From an uncultured Bacteroidota bacterium (lineage in GTDB: Bacteria; Bacteroidota; Rhodothermia; Rhodothermales; UBA10348): a stretch of 56,126 bases of DNA. The stretch covers positions 1 to 56,126 of the forward strand of contig CALFHN010000082.1 in the NCBI GenBank assembly GCA_937876355.1. The letters are read 5' to 3'. The notes below the pieces were generated by a model that saw only the letters and a program-made list of their open reading frames with translations, made no database searches and was not told where the DNA came from. Of the stretch, positions 8,998-17,553 are shown piece after piece. Positions within the stretch are counted from its first letter, which is position 1; the number at the start of each line of letters is the position of its first letter. The translations under genes and the position numbers were made by a program.

Positions 8998-11457
8998 CTA
9001 TAGCTTAACATTCATGCCCAAAATGACGGTGCGTGGAAGGCCAGGGCGTAAACCCGCCGGCCTTCTAGCTGCCACATACGTTACATTGGCGATGTTTCGT
9101 ATACCCATAAAAAGCTTCATTTTACTACTGACTTCGAACGATCCGCCCAGGTCGATAACAGTATGCTTTTGGGTAGATTCAGAATCAAGTATCGGCCCAT
9201 TTCCCGCGATGGTTCGCATCGGACTAGTAAAAGAGACATCTACGTCCAAATCGAGCCGATTGCCTTCAATGCCAGCTTGCAGGGATACAACGTGTTTTGA
9301 AACATAAGGCAATTGGAATCCGGACTGGACGGAGCCCCAGCCTTCAAACCCACTTTCAAATGAGGTCTTAAATCTCGCGTCGGTAAGCGTGTAGGTGAAT
9401 GAAATGGGTAGAGAAACTTTCCAGCCCATTGACCCGCCGAAATTGTGCGAAACAGCGGCTTCAAGCCCGCGAACAGTTGCGGCGCCTCCGTTGAACTGGT
9501 CTCCAGATCCTGTTCCACCAGACGATGCCAAATCAGAGCCTAATAAATTTTGATATTCATTGTTAAAAAGCGTGATATCTGCTCGAAAAGCATGATTATT
9601 GAGCCTCACGCCGGTTTCTATATTCATACTGCTTTCCGGTTTTGTGCCTTCGCGAGAGCCAGGCGGGGCGAAGCCTTTGTGAGCGCCAGCGAAAACGGTC
9701 AAAAAATCGGTTGATTTGAACGATGCAGATATTCCAGGTATCCAAACGTTCACTGTATTATCATTTTTCGAAACTGACAATCCAGAGCGACTTGGATCAC
9801 TTTTACCATAGTCTTTTCGAGATAAGGTGATGTTTTCAAAACGCAGACCAGGATTTAGAGTTAGTCGCCCTAGACCAATGTTATCTAGGAAAAAAAGCGC
9901 CACTGCCCGGGCAGATTCAATTCGATTACTGTCTGTTCCTGGAACGCCTTGCTCCGATCGGGTCATTTCTCCGTTCAGAAGAAAAAACTTGTCAACCCAC
10001 TGAAAACGATCCATTTCATCTCCGTGAATACGTAATCCGATTTCGATTTTGTGTTCAGCTGAGAAAAGAAGTAAATCGGAAGAAAGCTCAGTTTGGAAAC
10101 CTTTTGAAGTATAATCGCGATTGTTCGCTTTTACAGACAGTCGATCCCCAGTTACGGAATTTTTGCTTGAAGCAGCTCTGTATGCGTCGCTATTCGTAAT
10201 GGGGTCTGAAAGAAACGAGGTAATACTGACTGACTTGGCACCGGAAGGAGCTACCGAGTCCAATTTGTACCAGTTACGAGAAAATTCGGAGCGGTAAACA
10301 GTTGAAGTTATTTGAGTGCTAGCTGAAAGTTGAATAAGGTGACGGATGGTCAACTGCGTGAACGTTGCGTTCATTTCGTCCAGCGCCGAACTAGCATACC
10401 GCCGAAACGGGTCGATCGAGAAGTCGGAGGAGGTTAGTCCGAGGTATGTTTCATTTGACACCTCATTTGTGTGCAATACCTTGATCAAGACAGCTTGATA
10501 GTGCCCGGCATTCGGACCAGTGTTTAGCCGGAGCTTCGCCATATAATCGCGCTTATTGAATCCCGTTGGACCCCCAAAATCGAGATGTTTGAACCCAGAA
10601 GATTTAGACTGGAACGATTCTACTATAAAAGCGCCATTTTTAAATGCATTTCCAAGTTTTAGGTGCGCAATTCTAGCATCGTTGCTTCCGCCAGTTAGCT
10701 TCAATTCAACTTCCTTCCGGTCAGGCAACGGAGTCGATAAAAAATTAATAGCCCCTCCGGTGGTGTATGGACCGTATTTAATTTGACTTGATCCCTTTCG
10801 CACTTCGATTTCCGACATGCGCCCTATTGTTGGAAAGTAATACGCTGCTGGAGCAGCATATGGGGCAGGAGCGGTCAAAACTCCATCTTCCATCATCGAT
10901 ATCTTGGAACTTCGTTCGGAGCCAGTACCCCTAATTCCAATATTGGGACGCAATCCGAATCCGTCCTCTTCTTGAATGTTTATGCCCGGTATCGACCGGA
11001 GGGCGCGAGATGCGTCTGAGTATTGAAATTTTTCTAATTGACGCGTGGAAATTCGGTGCGAGGATGCAGCCGGGTCTATCCGGTGGCCACTTCCGCCCAA
11101 GATAGATTCGCGTTCTACCAGAACTTCGGGTAGTTCAATGGCTTTGGCTTCGAGTTCCAATTTTAAAGATATAGTTTTCCCGGAAGGTACCTCCGAAACA
11201 ACGTTCAAGACTTCATATCCCACACTTGTAAACTGGATGGAATACCTACCGGCAGGTAGGCTTAAAAAAGAGAAAACACCATTTTTGTTGGTGGTCCTGC
11301 CTTCTCCCAGCGCTTCAATGACAACATGCACATTGCTGAGAAAGAAACCATTTTCCGCATCAACTACAGAGCCGACAATTGATCCAGTCGACTCTTGAGC
11401 AAATCCAGATAGCGGAAACGAGAGCATTAAGAACGCAAAAGCTAATTTTTTACACAT
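8998..11457 (-). CDS. TonB-dependent outer membrane receptor, FecA-like
   Basis: 819 residues. A signal peptide (cleavage near GFAQ|E) is followed by a carboxypeptidase regulatory-like beta-sandwich (about 25-110), the plug domain (about 125-235) and a C-terminal beta-barrel. The plug carries GIRGTGSERSSKISMMEDG and AAPAAYYFP, segments characteristic of the FecA (iron-citrate) receptor group, and EVRKGSSQIKYGP. FecA-type receptors import ferric siderophore or citrate complexes with energy from TonB/ExbBD. No fecR/fecI surface-signalling genes are adjacent. The upstream region contains a near-perfect 14-bp-arm inverted repeat, a plausible iron-dependent operator. Ligand assignment is by resemblance only. 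Confidence 0.9.
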   Translation of the reverse strand: MCKKLAFAFLMLSFPLSGFAQESTGSIVGSVVDAENGFFLSNVHVVIEALGEGRTTNKNGVFSFLSLPAGRYSIQFTSVGYEVLNVVSEVPSGKTISLKLELEAKAIELPEVLVERESILGGSGHRIDPAASSHRISTRQLEKFQYSDASRALRSIPGINIQEEDGFGLRPNIGIRGTGSERSSKISMMEDGVLTAPAPYAAPAAYYFPTIGRMSEIEVRKGSSQIKYGPYTTGGAINFLSTPLPDRKEVELKLTGGSNDARIAHLKLGNAFKNGAFIVESFQSKSSGFKHLDFGGPTGFNKRDYMAKLRLNTGPNAGHYQAVLIKVLHTNEVSNETYLGLTSSDFSIDPFRRYASSALDEMNATFTQLTIRHLIQLSASTQITSTVYRSEFSRNWYKLDSVAPSGAKSVSITSFLSDPITNSDAYRAASSKNSVTGDRLSVKANNRDYTSKGFQTELSSDLLLFSAEHKIEIGLRIHGDEMDRFQWVDKFFLLNGEMTRSEQGVPGTDSNRIESARAVALFFLDNIGLGRLTLNPGLRFENITLSRKDYGKSDPSRSGLSVSKNDNTVNVWIPGISASFKSTDFLTVFAGAHKGFAPPGSREGTKPESSMNIETGVRLNNHAFRADITLFNNEYQNLLGSDLASSGGTGSGDQFNGGAATVRGLEAAVSHNFGGSMGWKVSLPISFTYTLTDARFKTSFESGFEGWGSVQSGFQLPYVSKHVVSLQAGIEGNRLDLDVDVSFTSPMRTIAGNGPILDSESTQKHTVIDLGGSFEVSSKMKLFMGIRNIANVTYVAARRPAGLRPGLPRTVILGMNVKL

Positions 11458-11487
11458 TGTTTCGGTGGAATATTTTTTACCTAGAAG

Positions 11488-11520
11488 TCTTATTTAGATT
11501 TAGACCAAATCTAGATAAGA
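11488..11520. promoter_or_regulatory. Long inverted repeat upstream of FecA-like receptor; candidate operator
   Basis: Arms 11488-11501 (TCTTATTTAGATTT) and 11507-11520 (AAATCTAGATAAGA) are complementary over 14 bp with a single T/C mismatch, around a 5-base spacer. It lies 31 bases upstream of the receptor start, in the space between that gene and the divergent hydrolase gene. The dyad symmetry suits a dimeric repressor such as a DtxR/Fur-type metal regulator, which would fit iron uptake, but the consensus was not matched to a known box. A leader RNA hairpin is the alternative. Confidence 0.5.
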
Positions 11521-11525
11521 AATAT

Positions 11526-11544
11526 GTCTCTCTTGTTAAGAGAC
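11526..11544. promoter_or_regulatory. Second, shorter inverted repeat in the same intergenic region
   Basis: GTCTCT and AGAGAC are separated by seven bases, six bases beyond the long inverted repeat. It may be a second operator half or part of a hairpin. It is followed at 11545 by a TATAAA-like stretch on the + strand that could serve the divergent hydrolase gene. Confidence 0.25.
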
Positions 11545-11649
11545 TATAAAAAGTATTCGAAATCTTTTTGGGCAGGCGCGTCTGGTTGGTGAATCTAGTG
11601 ACGCATTTGCTCGTTAGGTCCTCATTACTGACAACGAAACTGGCATCAC

Positions 11650-12729
11650 ATGAAACGCATCTTCCCCTATGTTCTATTTATTGCAATATTGTCGGTTTCC
11701 GGATGCGAATCGTCTTCCGATTTGCGAGAAACCAAGTTTGTAGGTGGCGTCAATTTTGATGCACTTTTTGCAGAACCGACTTCCGCTGAACTGAGTGTGG
11801 TCAAAATTGATTGGGCCAGCCGAGAGTACCCTGCTCAGAATGTGTTGGTTGAATTTTCTGAAGCAATCACGCTAGGAGCTGGTACCGGCCTCGTTCGGAT
11901 CGTATCTCATACCGTTGGAGGCGTGAAACACTACGGTGCTATTATATCGGCCAACGGCCTTACTTCGAGAAAAGCCCCTGTTGTGGTCTATTCTCATGGA
12001 GGCGATTCCGGCGTAAGCATAGATGAGGAAGTTCAGCTTGTTTTATCTTTTTTTGCGGACGTTTCCGATCAATTTGTTTATGTGATTCCTTCTTTTCGAG
12101 ACGAAACCATTTCCTATAAAAACACGACGTGGCAGTCGGGCGGTCCCGCAAGTCCTTGGGATCGAGACGTTGACGACGCGTTGTCTTTAGTTACGGTGGC
12201 GCTTCAATTGGAACGCGGAGCCGATCCATCGAGGATTGGGGTGTTAGGTTTTAGCCGGGGGGCAGGTGTTGGTATGTTGATGGCAGCCCGAAGCGAAGAA
12301 GTGGATGCCGTCCTTGATTTTTTTGGTCCCACCGACTTTTTTGGCACCTTCGTTCAAGATGTTTCGCGAGAGATATTGTCCGGAAACCCTCCAAATCTTC
12401 CTGGACTAGACTATTTGTCTAACGAATATTTGCTCCCGCTTCAGGCAGAGGAAATTTCCCTTGAAGACGTGCGTATTGCTATGGTGCGCAGGTCGGCCGT
12501 GCTTTTTGCTGATCGGATTAAACGCCTCCAAATTCATCATGGGACGTCGGACACTGTCGTGCCTGTGTCACAGGCCGAGGCCATGACCCGAGCCATGCAA
12601 GATGCAGGCAAAACAGACCTGCAATTTCAAGCATATTTATATGAGGGTGGAAGCCACAACCCTTTGACACTTGAAGGAAGCCTTGATCGCGCGAAGGCGT
12701 TTCTACTCGAGTTGAAAACGGTTAATTAA
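11650..12729 (+). CDS. Lipoprotein alpha/beta-hydrolase (prolyl oligopeptidase / dienelactone hydrolase-like)
   Basis: 359 residues. The N-terminal signal ends in a lipobox (LSVSGC), so the enzyme is predicted to be membrane-anchored outside the cytoplasm. The catalytic domain (about 110-355) shows VVVYSHGG (oxyanion strand), nucleophile elbow GFSRGAG, the acid loop HHGTSDTVVP and the catalytic histidine in GGSHNP. This is the triad of peptidase S9/dienelactone hydrolase-type enzymes that cleave esters or peptides; the substrate is unknown. It is divergent from the FecA-like receptor and convergent with ettA, with an inverted repeat between the two stops. Confidence 0.82.
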   Translation: MKRIFPYVLFIAILSVSGCESSSDLRETKFVGGVNFDALFAEPTSAELSVVKIDWASREYPAQNVLVEFSEAITLGAGTGLVRIVSHTVGGVKHYGAIISANGLTSRKAPVVVYSHGGDSGVSIDEEVQLVLSFFADVSDQFVYVIPSFRDETISYKNTTWQSGGPASPWDRDVDDALSLVTVALQLERGADPSRIGVLGFSRGAGVGMLMAARSEEVDAVLDFFGPTDFFGTFVQDVSREILSGNPPNLPGLDYLSNEYLLPLQAEEISLEDVRIAMVRRSAVLFADRIKRLQIHHGTSDTVVPVSQAEAMTRAMQDAGKTDLQFQAYLYEGGSHNPLTLEGSLDRAKAFLLELKTVN

Positions 12730-12749
12730 CCCGGATCATTTATTCCGGG
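12730..12749. terminator. Inverted repeat between convergent hydrolase and ettA genes
   Basis: CCCGGA (12730-12735) and TCCGGG (12744-12749) form a 6-bp GC-rich stem with an 8-base AT-rich loop, directly after the hydrolase stop and 10 bases from the ettA stop. The position suits a bidirectional terminator, although no T-run flanks it. Confidence 0.5.
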
Positions 12750-12759
12750 AATTGGCGAC

Positions 12760-14436
12760 TTACTGCCGGGTCAAATGGCGGTATTTGATTCGGTGAGGTT
12801 GGTCGGCTTCGATTCCAAGGCGTTCCTTACGATTGGCCTCGTAGTCGCTGTAGTTTCCGTCAAACCAAATCACTTCACTATTGCCTTCAAAGGCTAGAAT
12901 GTGGGTCGCAATACGGTCTAAAAACCATCTATCATGCGAAATCACAACCGCACAACCGACGAAGTTCAAAATTGCCTCTTCGAGCGCGCGAAGGGTATTC
13001 ACGTCCAAATCGTTGGTAGGCTCATCGAGCAAGAGCACGTTGGCGCCTTCCTTCAACATTTTGGCTAGGTGGACGCGGTTTCTTTCGCCTCCAGATAGCT
13101 CCGTAACCAATTTCTGTTGATCACTTCCGGAAAAGTTGAATTGACCGACATATGCGCGCGAATTCACTTCGCGCTTGCCAAGGGTTATAAAATCTAGGCC
13201 GTCTGAAATTTCCTGCCAAACCGTTTTAGTAGAGTCTAGCGGACGATCTTGATCGATATAACCTAGCTTAACTGTTTCGCCGACCTTAAATGTGCCGGAA
13301 TCTGGAGTTTCTTGCCCGGTTATCATCCGAAACAACGTGGTTTTACCGGTTCCGTTTGCTCCAACGATACCAATGATACCCCCAGGCGGAAGGTTAAACG
13401 TTAAATTATCGTACAATAACTTGTCATCGAAGGCCTTCGCGATTTTGTCTGCCGCAATGACTTGCCCACCTAAACGAGGTCCGGGCTGGATTGGAATTTG
13501 CACGTCTTCCTGACGTTTTTCTCCTTGGTCCTGTACTAACTTTTCGTAAGCAGAAATACGGGCTTTGCTCTTGGCATGACGGCCTTTTGGCGACATTCGC
13601 ACCCACTCTAGCTCTTGCTGAAGGGCCCGTTGTTTTTTGGACTCTTGTTTTTCTTCTGTCGCCAAGCGTTTCTGTTTCTGTTCCAACCAAGAAGAGTAGT
13701 TTCCTTCGAAAGGAATGCCTTGGCCTCTGTCAAGCTCAAGAATCCAACCGGCTACATTATCCAAGAAGTATCTATCATGGGTTACGGCGATTACTGTTCC
13801 TTCATAACGAGCTAAATGTTGTTCTAACCACGCCACACTTTCGGCATCCAAGTGGTTGGTAGGCTCATCAAGCAGGAGCACATCAGGTTTCTGAAGAAGT
13901 AGTCGCACCATGGCTACCCGGCGTTTTTCACCACCGGATAAGATGCCGACTACCGAATCCGCGGGCGGACATCTGAGGGCGTCCATCGCCATATCTAATC
14001 GGCTTTCGAGATCCCAAGCGTCCAGCGCTTCAATGCGATCTTGCAGTTTTGCTTGTTCGACCATAAGGGCATCAAAATCGGCGTCTGGTTCTGCAAATTT
14101 GTCGTTTACCGCGTTGTATGCCTTCAACACGCGTGCAGCTTCACCGGCACCCTCTTCTACAATATCTCGAACTGTAGCATTGGGATCCATTTCTGGTTCC
14201 TGAGACAAATAGCCAAATGTGATTCCTTTTTGGCCCTCGATCGTTCCCAAATAGTCTGTATCCAAGCCCGCTATAATGCGCAGAAGAGTACTCTTTCCAG
14301 AGCCATTCAGTCCAAGAACGCCAATCTTCGCTCCGTAGTAAAACGAGAGGTAAATGTCCTTTAAGACCTGTTTTTTGGTTGTTTTGTAGATTTTACCTAC
14401 ACCAACCATAGAGAAAATAATTTTTTGGTCGCTCAT
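12760..14436 (-). CDS. ettA: Energy-dependent translational throttle protein EttA (ABC-F)
   Basis: 558 residues, the usual EttA length (about 555). Two ABC ATPase domains lie in tandem without membrane segments: Walker A GLNGSGKSTLLR and GANGTGKTTLFR, signatures LSGGEKRRVAM and LSGGERNRVHL, Walker B VLLLDEPTNHLD and VLLLDEPTNDLD, joined by a basic inter-domain linker with ARMSPK-like residues (WVRMSPKGRHAKSKARI). EttA binds the ribosomal E site and gates the first peptide bond according to ATP/ADP ratio. It is monocistronic. Confidence 0.95.
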   Translation of the reverse strand: MSDQKIIFSMVGVGKIYKTTKKQVLKDIYLSFYYGAKIGVLGLNGSGKSTLLRIIAGLDTDYLGTIEGQKGITFGYLSQEPEMDPNATVRDIVEEGAGEAARVLKAYNAVNDKFAEPDADFDALMVEQAKLQDRIEALDAWDLESRLDMAMDALRCPPADSVVGILSGGEKRRVAMVRLLLQKPDVLLLDEPTNHLDAESVAWLEQHLARYEGTVIAVTHDRYFLDNVAGWILELDRGQGIPFEGNYSSWLEQKQKRLATEEKQESKKQRALQQELEWVRMSPKGRHAKSKARISAYEKLVQDQGEKRQEDVQIPIQPGPRLGGQVIAADKIAKAFDDKLLYDNLTFNLPPGGIIGIVGANGTGKTTLFRMITGQETPDSGTFKVGETVKLGYIDQDRPLDSTKTVWQEISDGLDFITLGKREVNSRAYVGQFNFSGSDQQKLVTELSGGERNRVHLAKMLKEGANVLLLDEPTNDLDVNTLRALEEAILNFVGCAVVISHDRWFLDRIATHILAFEGNSEVIWFDGNYSDYEANRKERLGIEADQPHRIKYRHLTRQ

Positions 14437-14723
14437 TTGGGCGGAATTCGAAAGGAATCAGAATAATATATGCGAGAGTCACCGGCTAAAATCTGACCGG
14501 CAAGCCCATATGTAATCGAAATCGAGCATTTTGTTCTGTTAGATATACGAAGTCACAGAAAATGCAGAATTAAACGAAACTATAATTTTGGTATAACGCC
14601 CCCTTGGGACATTATTGTGACCTACGATTTCCAAGGTTCGTATACGCGATTGCCGTATGGAAGGGTAGGCTCAAAAGCTGAAAGTGGAAATTTGCAATTC
14701 GAATCAGGGCGTTTTGGGCACCC

Positions 14724-15788
14724 TTATTCGTAATGCAAACTCTCGACTGGGTTTGTCGTGGCCGACTTAATCGAGTGCAGCCCAACGGTTAATAGTGCCA
14801 CGATCATTACTATCGCACCTGCGACTATAAATGAGATTACCTCAAGACTGGTGCTGTAGGTGAAGGTTTGTAGCCATTTTCCTATGCTGAAATATGCCAG
14901 TGGTGCGGCGATCACAAATGCGATCAAGACTAGTTTGGCTGATTCCATGGAGAGAAGTTTTACGATTTGGAATTCAGATGCGCCCATAACTTTGCGAACC
15001 CCAATTTCTTTGGTTCTGCGTTCGGCGGTGAACGAAGCCATTCCAAATAGTCCTAAACATGCGACCAGGATAGCGAGTCCGGAAAAGGCAGTAGCTACTT
15101 GTCCAAGTGTCTGCTCTGCGACCTAGAGCTGATCCAACTCATCGTCTAAAAATTTATACTCAAATGGACGATTTGGGACAAAGCGCGTCCATTGTGCTTC
15201 TAGAAGAGCCAAGGTCCCAGAAATATCGTTTGGATTTACCCGAACGGCCACGTAACGGCCAAAAAACCGAAATATTCCTGGGTTAAAAAAGCGTTCAACG
15301 ATAAAAGGACCAATAGGGTTATGTAAGGAGGCGTAATGAAAATCTTCGATTACCCCGATAATTTCTTTCTGTTGATTTCTAAGGTTTATTTGCGTTCCAA
15401 GGGCGTCTTCCGCCGTGGCAAACCCTAACACGGGAAGCATTGACTGATTGATGATGATTGACGCAGCGGAGTTAGCCGGGAAATCCCTAGAATAGCCTCG
15501 GCCGGCAACCATTTTCATTCCCAGCGCCTCAACAAAGTCGTCGTGAACGGTCAGGCGCGGGTACTGCATGGGATCGGGCATGCCCGCAAACTGGTAGCTA
15601 TCCGTCTGGTACTTGCTTCCAAGGATGTCTTCCAATACGGTCACGTATTGAATCCGATCGTCTTGGGCATACAGAAATATCAGTACAAAAGACGCCAAAC
15701 CAATGGCCAGTCCAAACACATTAATGAAAGAATGGACTTTGTGTTTGAATACGTTGCGTAGGGCAACGCGGAGATAATTTTTAAGCAT
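14724..15788 (-). pseudogene. FtsX/MacB-type ABC permease, internally deleted and with an in-frame amber stop
   Basis: The N-terminus (MLKNYLRVALRNVFKHKVHSF, then one membrane helix) is that of the two-halved FtsX-like permeases common in this phylum, which are about 780-800 residues. Here only 355 codons remain. Near residue 45 the sequence jumps from the first helix into what looks like the second periplasmic domain (DDFVEALGMKMVAGRGYSRDF, IIINQSMLP), so roughly the middle half is missing. The frame then meets TAG at 15123-15125, between FLDDELDQL and VAEQTLGQV where the family usually has tyrosine, and continues in the same frame to 14724 with the final three helices (RRTKEIGVRKVMGASEFQIV). 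Both lesions indicate a dead gene. No ABC ATPase is adjacent. Confidence 0.85.
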
Positions 15789-15883
15789 CGACAGCGGTTT
15801 CTAGGTGGTTAGATTCCGCTACGGGCCTCAAGGTGCCTTGTTACGCTCGCAAAGTGCAGTTTGAACTACCCTTGTGGCCCCTT

Positions 15884-16138
15884 TCAAGCCATGGGCATCT
15901 GAAAACCGTTTACAGACACCAACTTGTCTAGCCTTACAAGAACTGTGGATCCATTCGTCAGAGCTAAAATTGCAAAATCAGCACCATTTTGAGCCAGAAC
16001 ATCGGCGATACGGGCCTCTGCTGTAATCAAAATATCATCCTGGAAATAGGATATCGGAAGGGTCGCGCCGCGCAGAGAGTAGTCTTCTAGGCGGTCGTGA
16101 AATGTACAGCTAATAGGTTGGTAATCGGCATTCTGCAT
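15884..16138 (-). CDS. Rho-binding antiterminator (Rof/YaeO)-like protein
   Basis: 84 residues. The pattern YQPISC-x-FHDRLEDYSLR, a central acidic/hydrophobic beta segment and a C-terminal VRLDKLVSVNG follows the E. coli Rof (YaeO) sequence, in which YxPIxCxxxDxLE and RLDKI are conserved. Rof is a small Sm-like barrel protein that binds Rho and inhibits Rho-dependent termination. The assignment rests on motif memory only. The gene is isolated, 95 bases downstream of the FtsX-type pseudogene start and 62 bases from the phosphoesterase stop. An alternative is an unrelated small Sm-fold protein. Confidence 0.65.
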   Translation of the reverse strand: MQNADYQPISCTFHDRLEDYSLRGATLPISYFQDDILITAEARIADVLAQNGADFAILALTNGSTVLVRLDKLVSVNGFQMPMA

Positions 16139-16200
16139 GATCTAACTCGTTCTGGTTGAGCTGCTTAGAGATACATCGAGTCAAAGTGTTACTGCTGCAC

Positions 16201-17004
16201 TTACCATGCTAATTCCACAAATATCGGTTTGTGATCCGAGGCAACGGGTTCATCAATGGTAAACTGATTGAGGACTTTAAAGGCATCAAATGGACGGAGT
16301 GCAAAGTAGTCGATTTCTCTAACAGGCTCGAACGATGAAAACGTAAAGTTATCCGCGCCTTTATCGACGAAGCCCCATTGCTCCTTTAAAAATGCGATAA
16401 CCGGCGAATCTGGCTCAGAATTGTAATCTCCCGCCAAAATAACGGGCGAATCAACGCCTTCATACGCCATGGCAAGAGCCTGAGCCTGTGCAAGCCGTTC
16501 TGCTTTGGTTTCGTAAAAATGGATACTGACAAAATTAAGTTCACGGCCTGTTTTTGGAGATTGCACACGGATTCCTAGAGCAGATCGGGGCTCCGAACCA
16601 TCTGGCAATCGGTGGTTTGTGCTTTCCCAAATGGGCCATTTCGACATTACCGCCATGCCGTATTTGCCGCCTTGATACGGCATAAACTCACCAAAAACGG
16701 CAGTCATTTCAGTTAAGCGGCCAAGTACATCGGCCTGATTAACGCCCTCAGTCCGGGTTACGACCGAGTCAATCTCTTGCAGGGCAACGAGATCTGGATC
16801 GAGGTCTTTAATCAATTTGGCGATCCGCTCAAGATCAAGCTTCAAATCCATGCCCGCTCCGTGATGGATATTGTAGGCTAAAACCCGGACTGTGTCTTGG
16901 CCAATCGAGTCGGCCGCGATGTCCTGTGCTGTTTCCAGACAGCCCGTCCCAGTGAGCAACACGAAACACAATAAAAGCGGAATACGAAAAATCGAAAATG
17001 GCAT
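16201..17004 (-). CDS. Endonuclease/exonuclease/phosphatase-family lipoprotein
   Basis: 267 residues. The signal ends in lipobox LLTGTGC. The mature part is a DNase I-like phosphoesterase: AYNIHHG (Asn), ALQEID (metal-binding Glu), IHFYET (His), GDYNSEPDS (Asp/Asn) and the terminal SDHKPIFVEL (Asp-His pair) are all present, so it should be an active Mg-dependent phosphodiesterase or phosphatase outside the cytoplasm. Substrates in this family range from nucleic acids to phospholipids and sugar phosphates. It starts 9 bases after the stop of the fucosidase remnant, so the two were probably co-transcribed; the loss of that gene's 5' end may have removed its promoter. Confidence 0.88.
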   Translation of the reverse strand: MPFSIFRIPLLLCFVLLTGTGCLETAQDIAADSIGQDTVRVLAYNIHHGAGMDLKLDLERIAKLIKDLDPDLVALQEIDSVVTRTEGVNQADVLGRLTEMTAVFGEFMPYQGGKYGMAVMSKWPIWESTNHRLPDGSEPRSALGIRVQSPKTGRELNFVSIHFYETKAERLAQAQALAMAYEGVDSPVILAGDYNSEPDSPVIAFLKEQWGFVDKGADNFTFSSFEPVREIDYFALRPFDAFKVLNQFTIDEPVASDHKPIFVELAW

Positions 17005-17013
17005 AATTTTGCT

Positions 17014-17532
17014 CTATTGAGTCTTTACGGATGATATTTTTAGAACCCAGGCTTCAATGGGAAGGCCCGCGTTTTGAATTTGATCAGGAATCGTCACCAC
17101 AAATCCCTCGTTTACACTTTCCCATTCTAGGTTGCCTGGAATGCCGAGCATTTTTACAGAGGCTCCCTGTACAGAGGCTCCCTGTTCTGGTTGGATAGTA
17201 GTCAACCACATTTTGGAAGGCAACGTGTGCTCTTCGGCGGATGGAAGATAGATTGCATACACCGCTTTAGAGTGTCTGTTTTGAGTAAGGGCGACCTTGC
17301 CTTCTTTGTAGGGAGCAATTGGCCGAGAAGCATAAATGGCCTCGGAGTTGACATTCATCCACTTTCCGATTTGATCGAGAAGTACATACGCGCCCTCATC
17401 AAACTCGCCAAGGGGTGAGGGAGCAATATTCAAGAGTAAATTCCCTCCCTTGGAGACAATATCTACCAGCATCCCGATGGCACGATGCGACCAGGTTGTT
17501 TGGCCCGGGCTTTGGCGGCTATCGAGGCCATG
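17014..17532 (-). pseudogene. Alpha-L-fucosidase (GH29), C-terminal remnant
   Basis: Only the end of a GH29 enzyme is left. Recognisable pieces are GMLVDIVSKGGNLLLNIAPSP, LLDQIGKWMNVN and SEAIYASRPIAP, which in full-length fucosidases (450 residues or more) form the end of the catalytic barrel and the start of the C-terminal sandwich. The catalytic Asp nucleophile region and everything before it are missing. The frame is open only to 17532 and homology is clear only from about 17490 downward. Upstream, within a few tens of bases, begins an oppositely oriented lipoprotein gene that lacks its own start. A 15-bp tandem duplication sits inside the fragment. It precedes the phosphoesterase gene by 9 bases. 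Confidence 0.85.
17156..17185. repeat. Exact 15-bp tandem duplication inside the fucosidase remnant
   Basis: The unit ACAGAGGCTCCCTGT occurs twice head to tail at 17156-17170 and 17171-17185. In the fucosidase frame it duplicates five residues (GASVQ/GASVK). It is in frame and looks like a recent slippage event in a gene no longer under selection. Confidence 0.9.
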
Positions 17533-17553
17533 TCAATGTCCTGGTTTCGATAG

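Noticed and set aside
14437-14733. A plus-strand frame (open from 14497) that runs cleanly to 14733 and reads like a beta-rich peptide
   Set aside because: It has only a GTG deep inside as start, matches no family I know and overlaps the end of the FtsX remnant; chance is the better explanation. The rest of this 287-base gap shows nothing recognisable.
15123-15125. In-frame TAG in the permease gene read as a recoded amber codon
   Set aside because: Other genes in the window end in TAG normally, no pyrrolysine system is visible, and the same gene also lacks its middle half.
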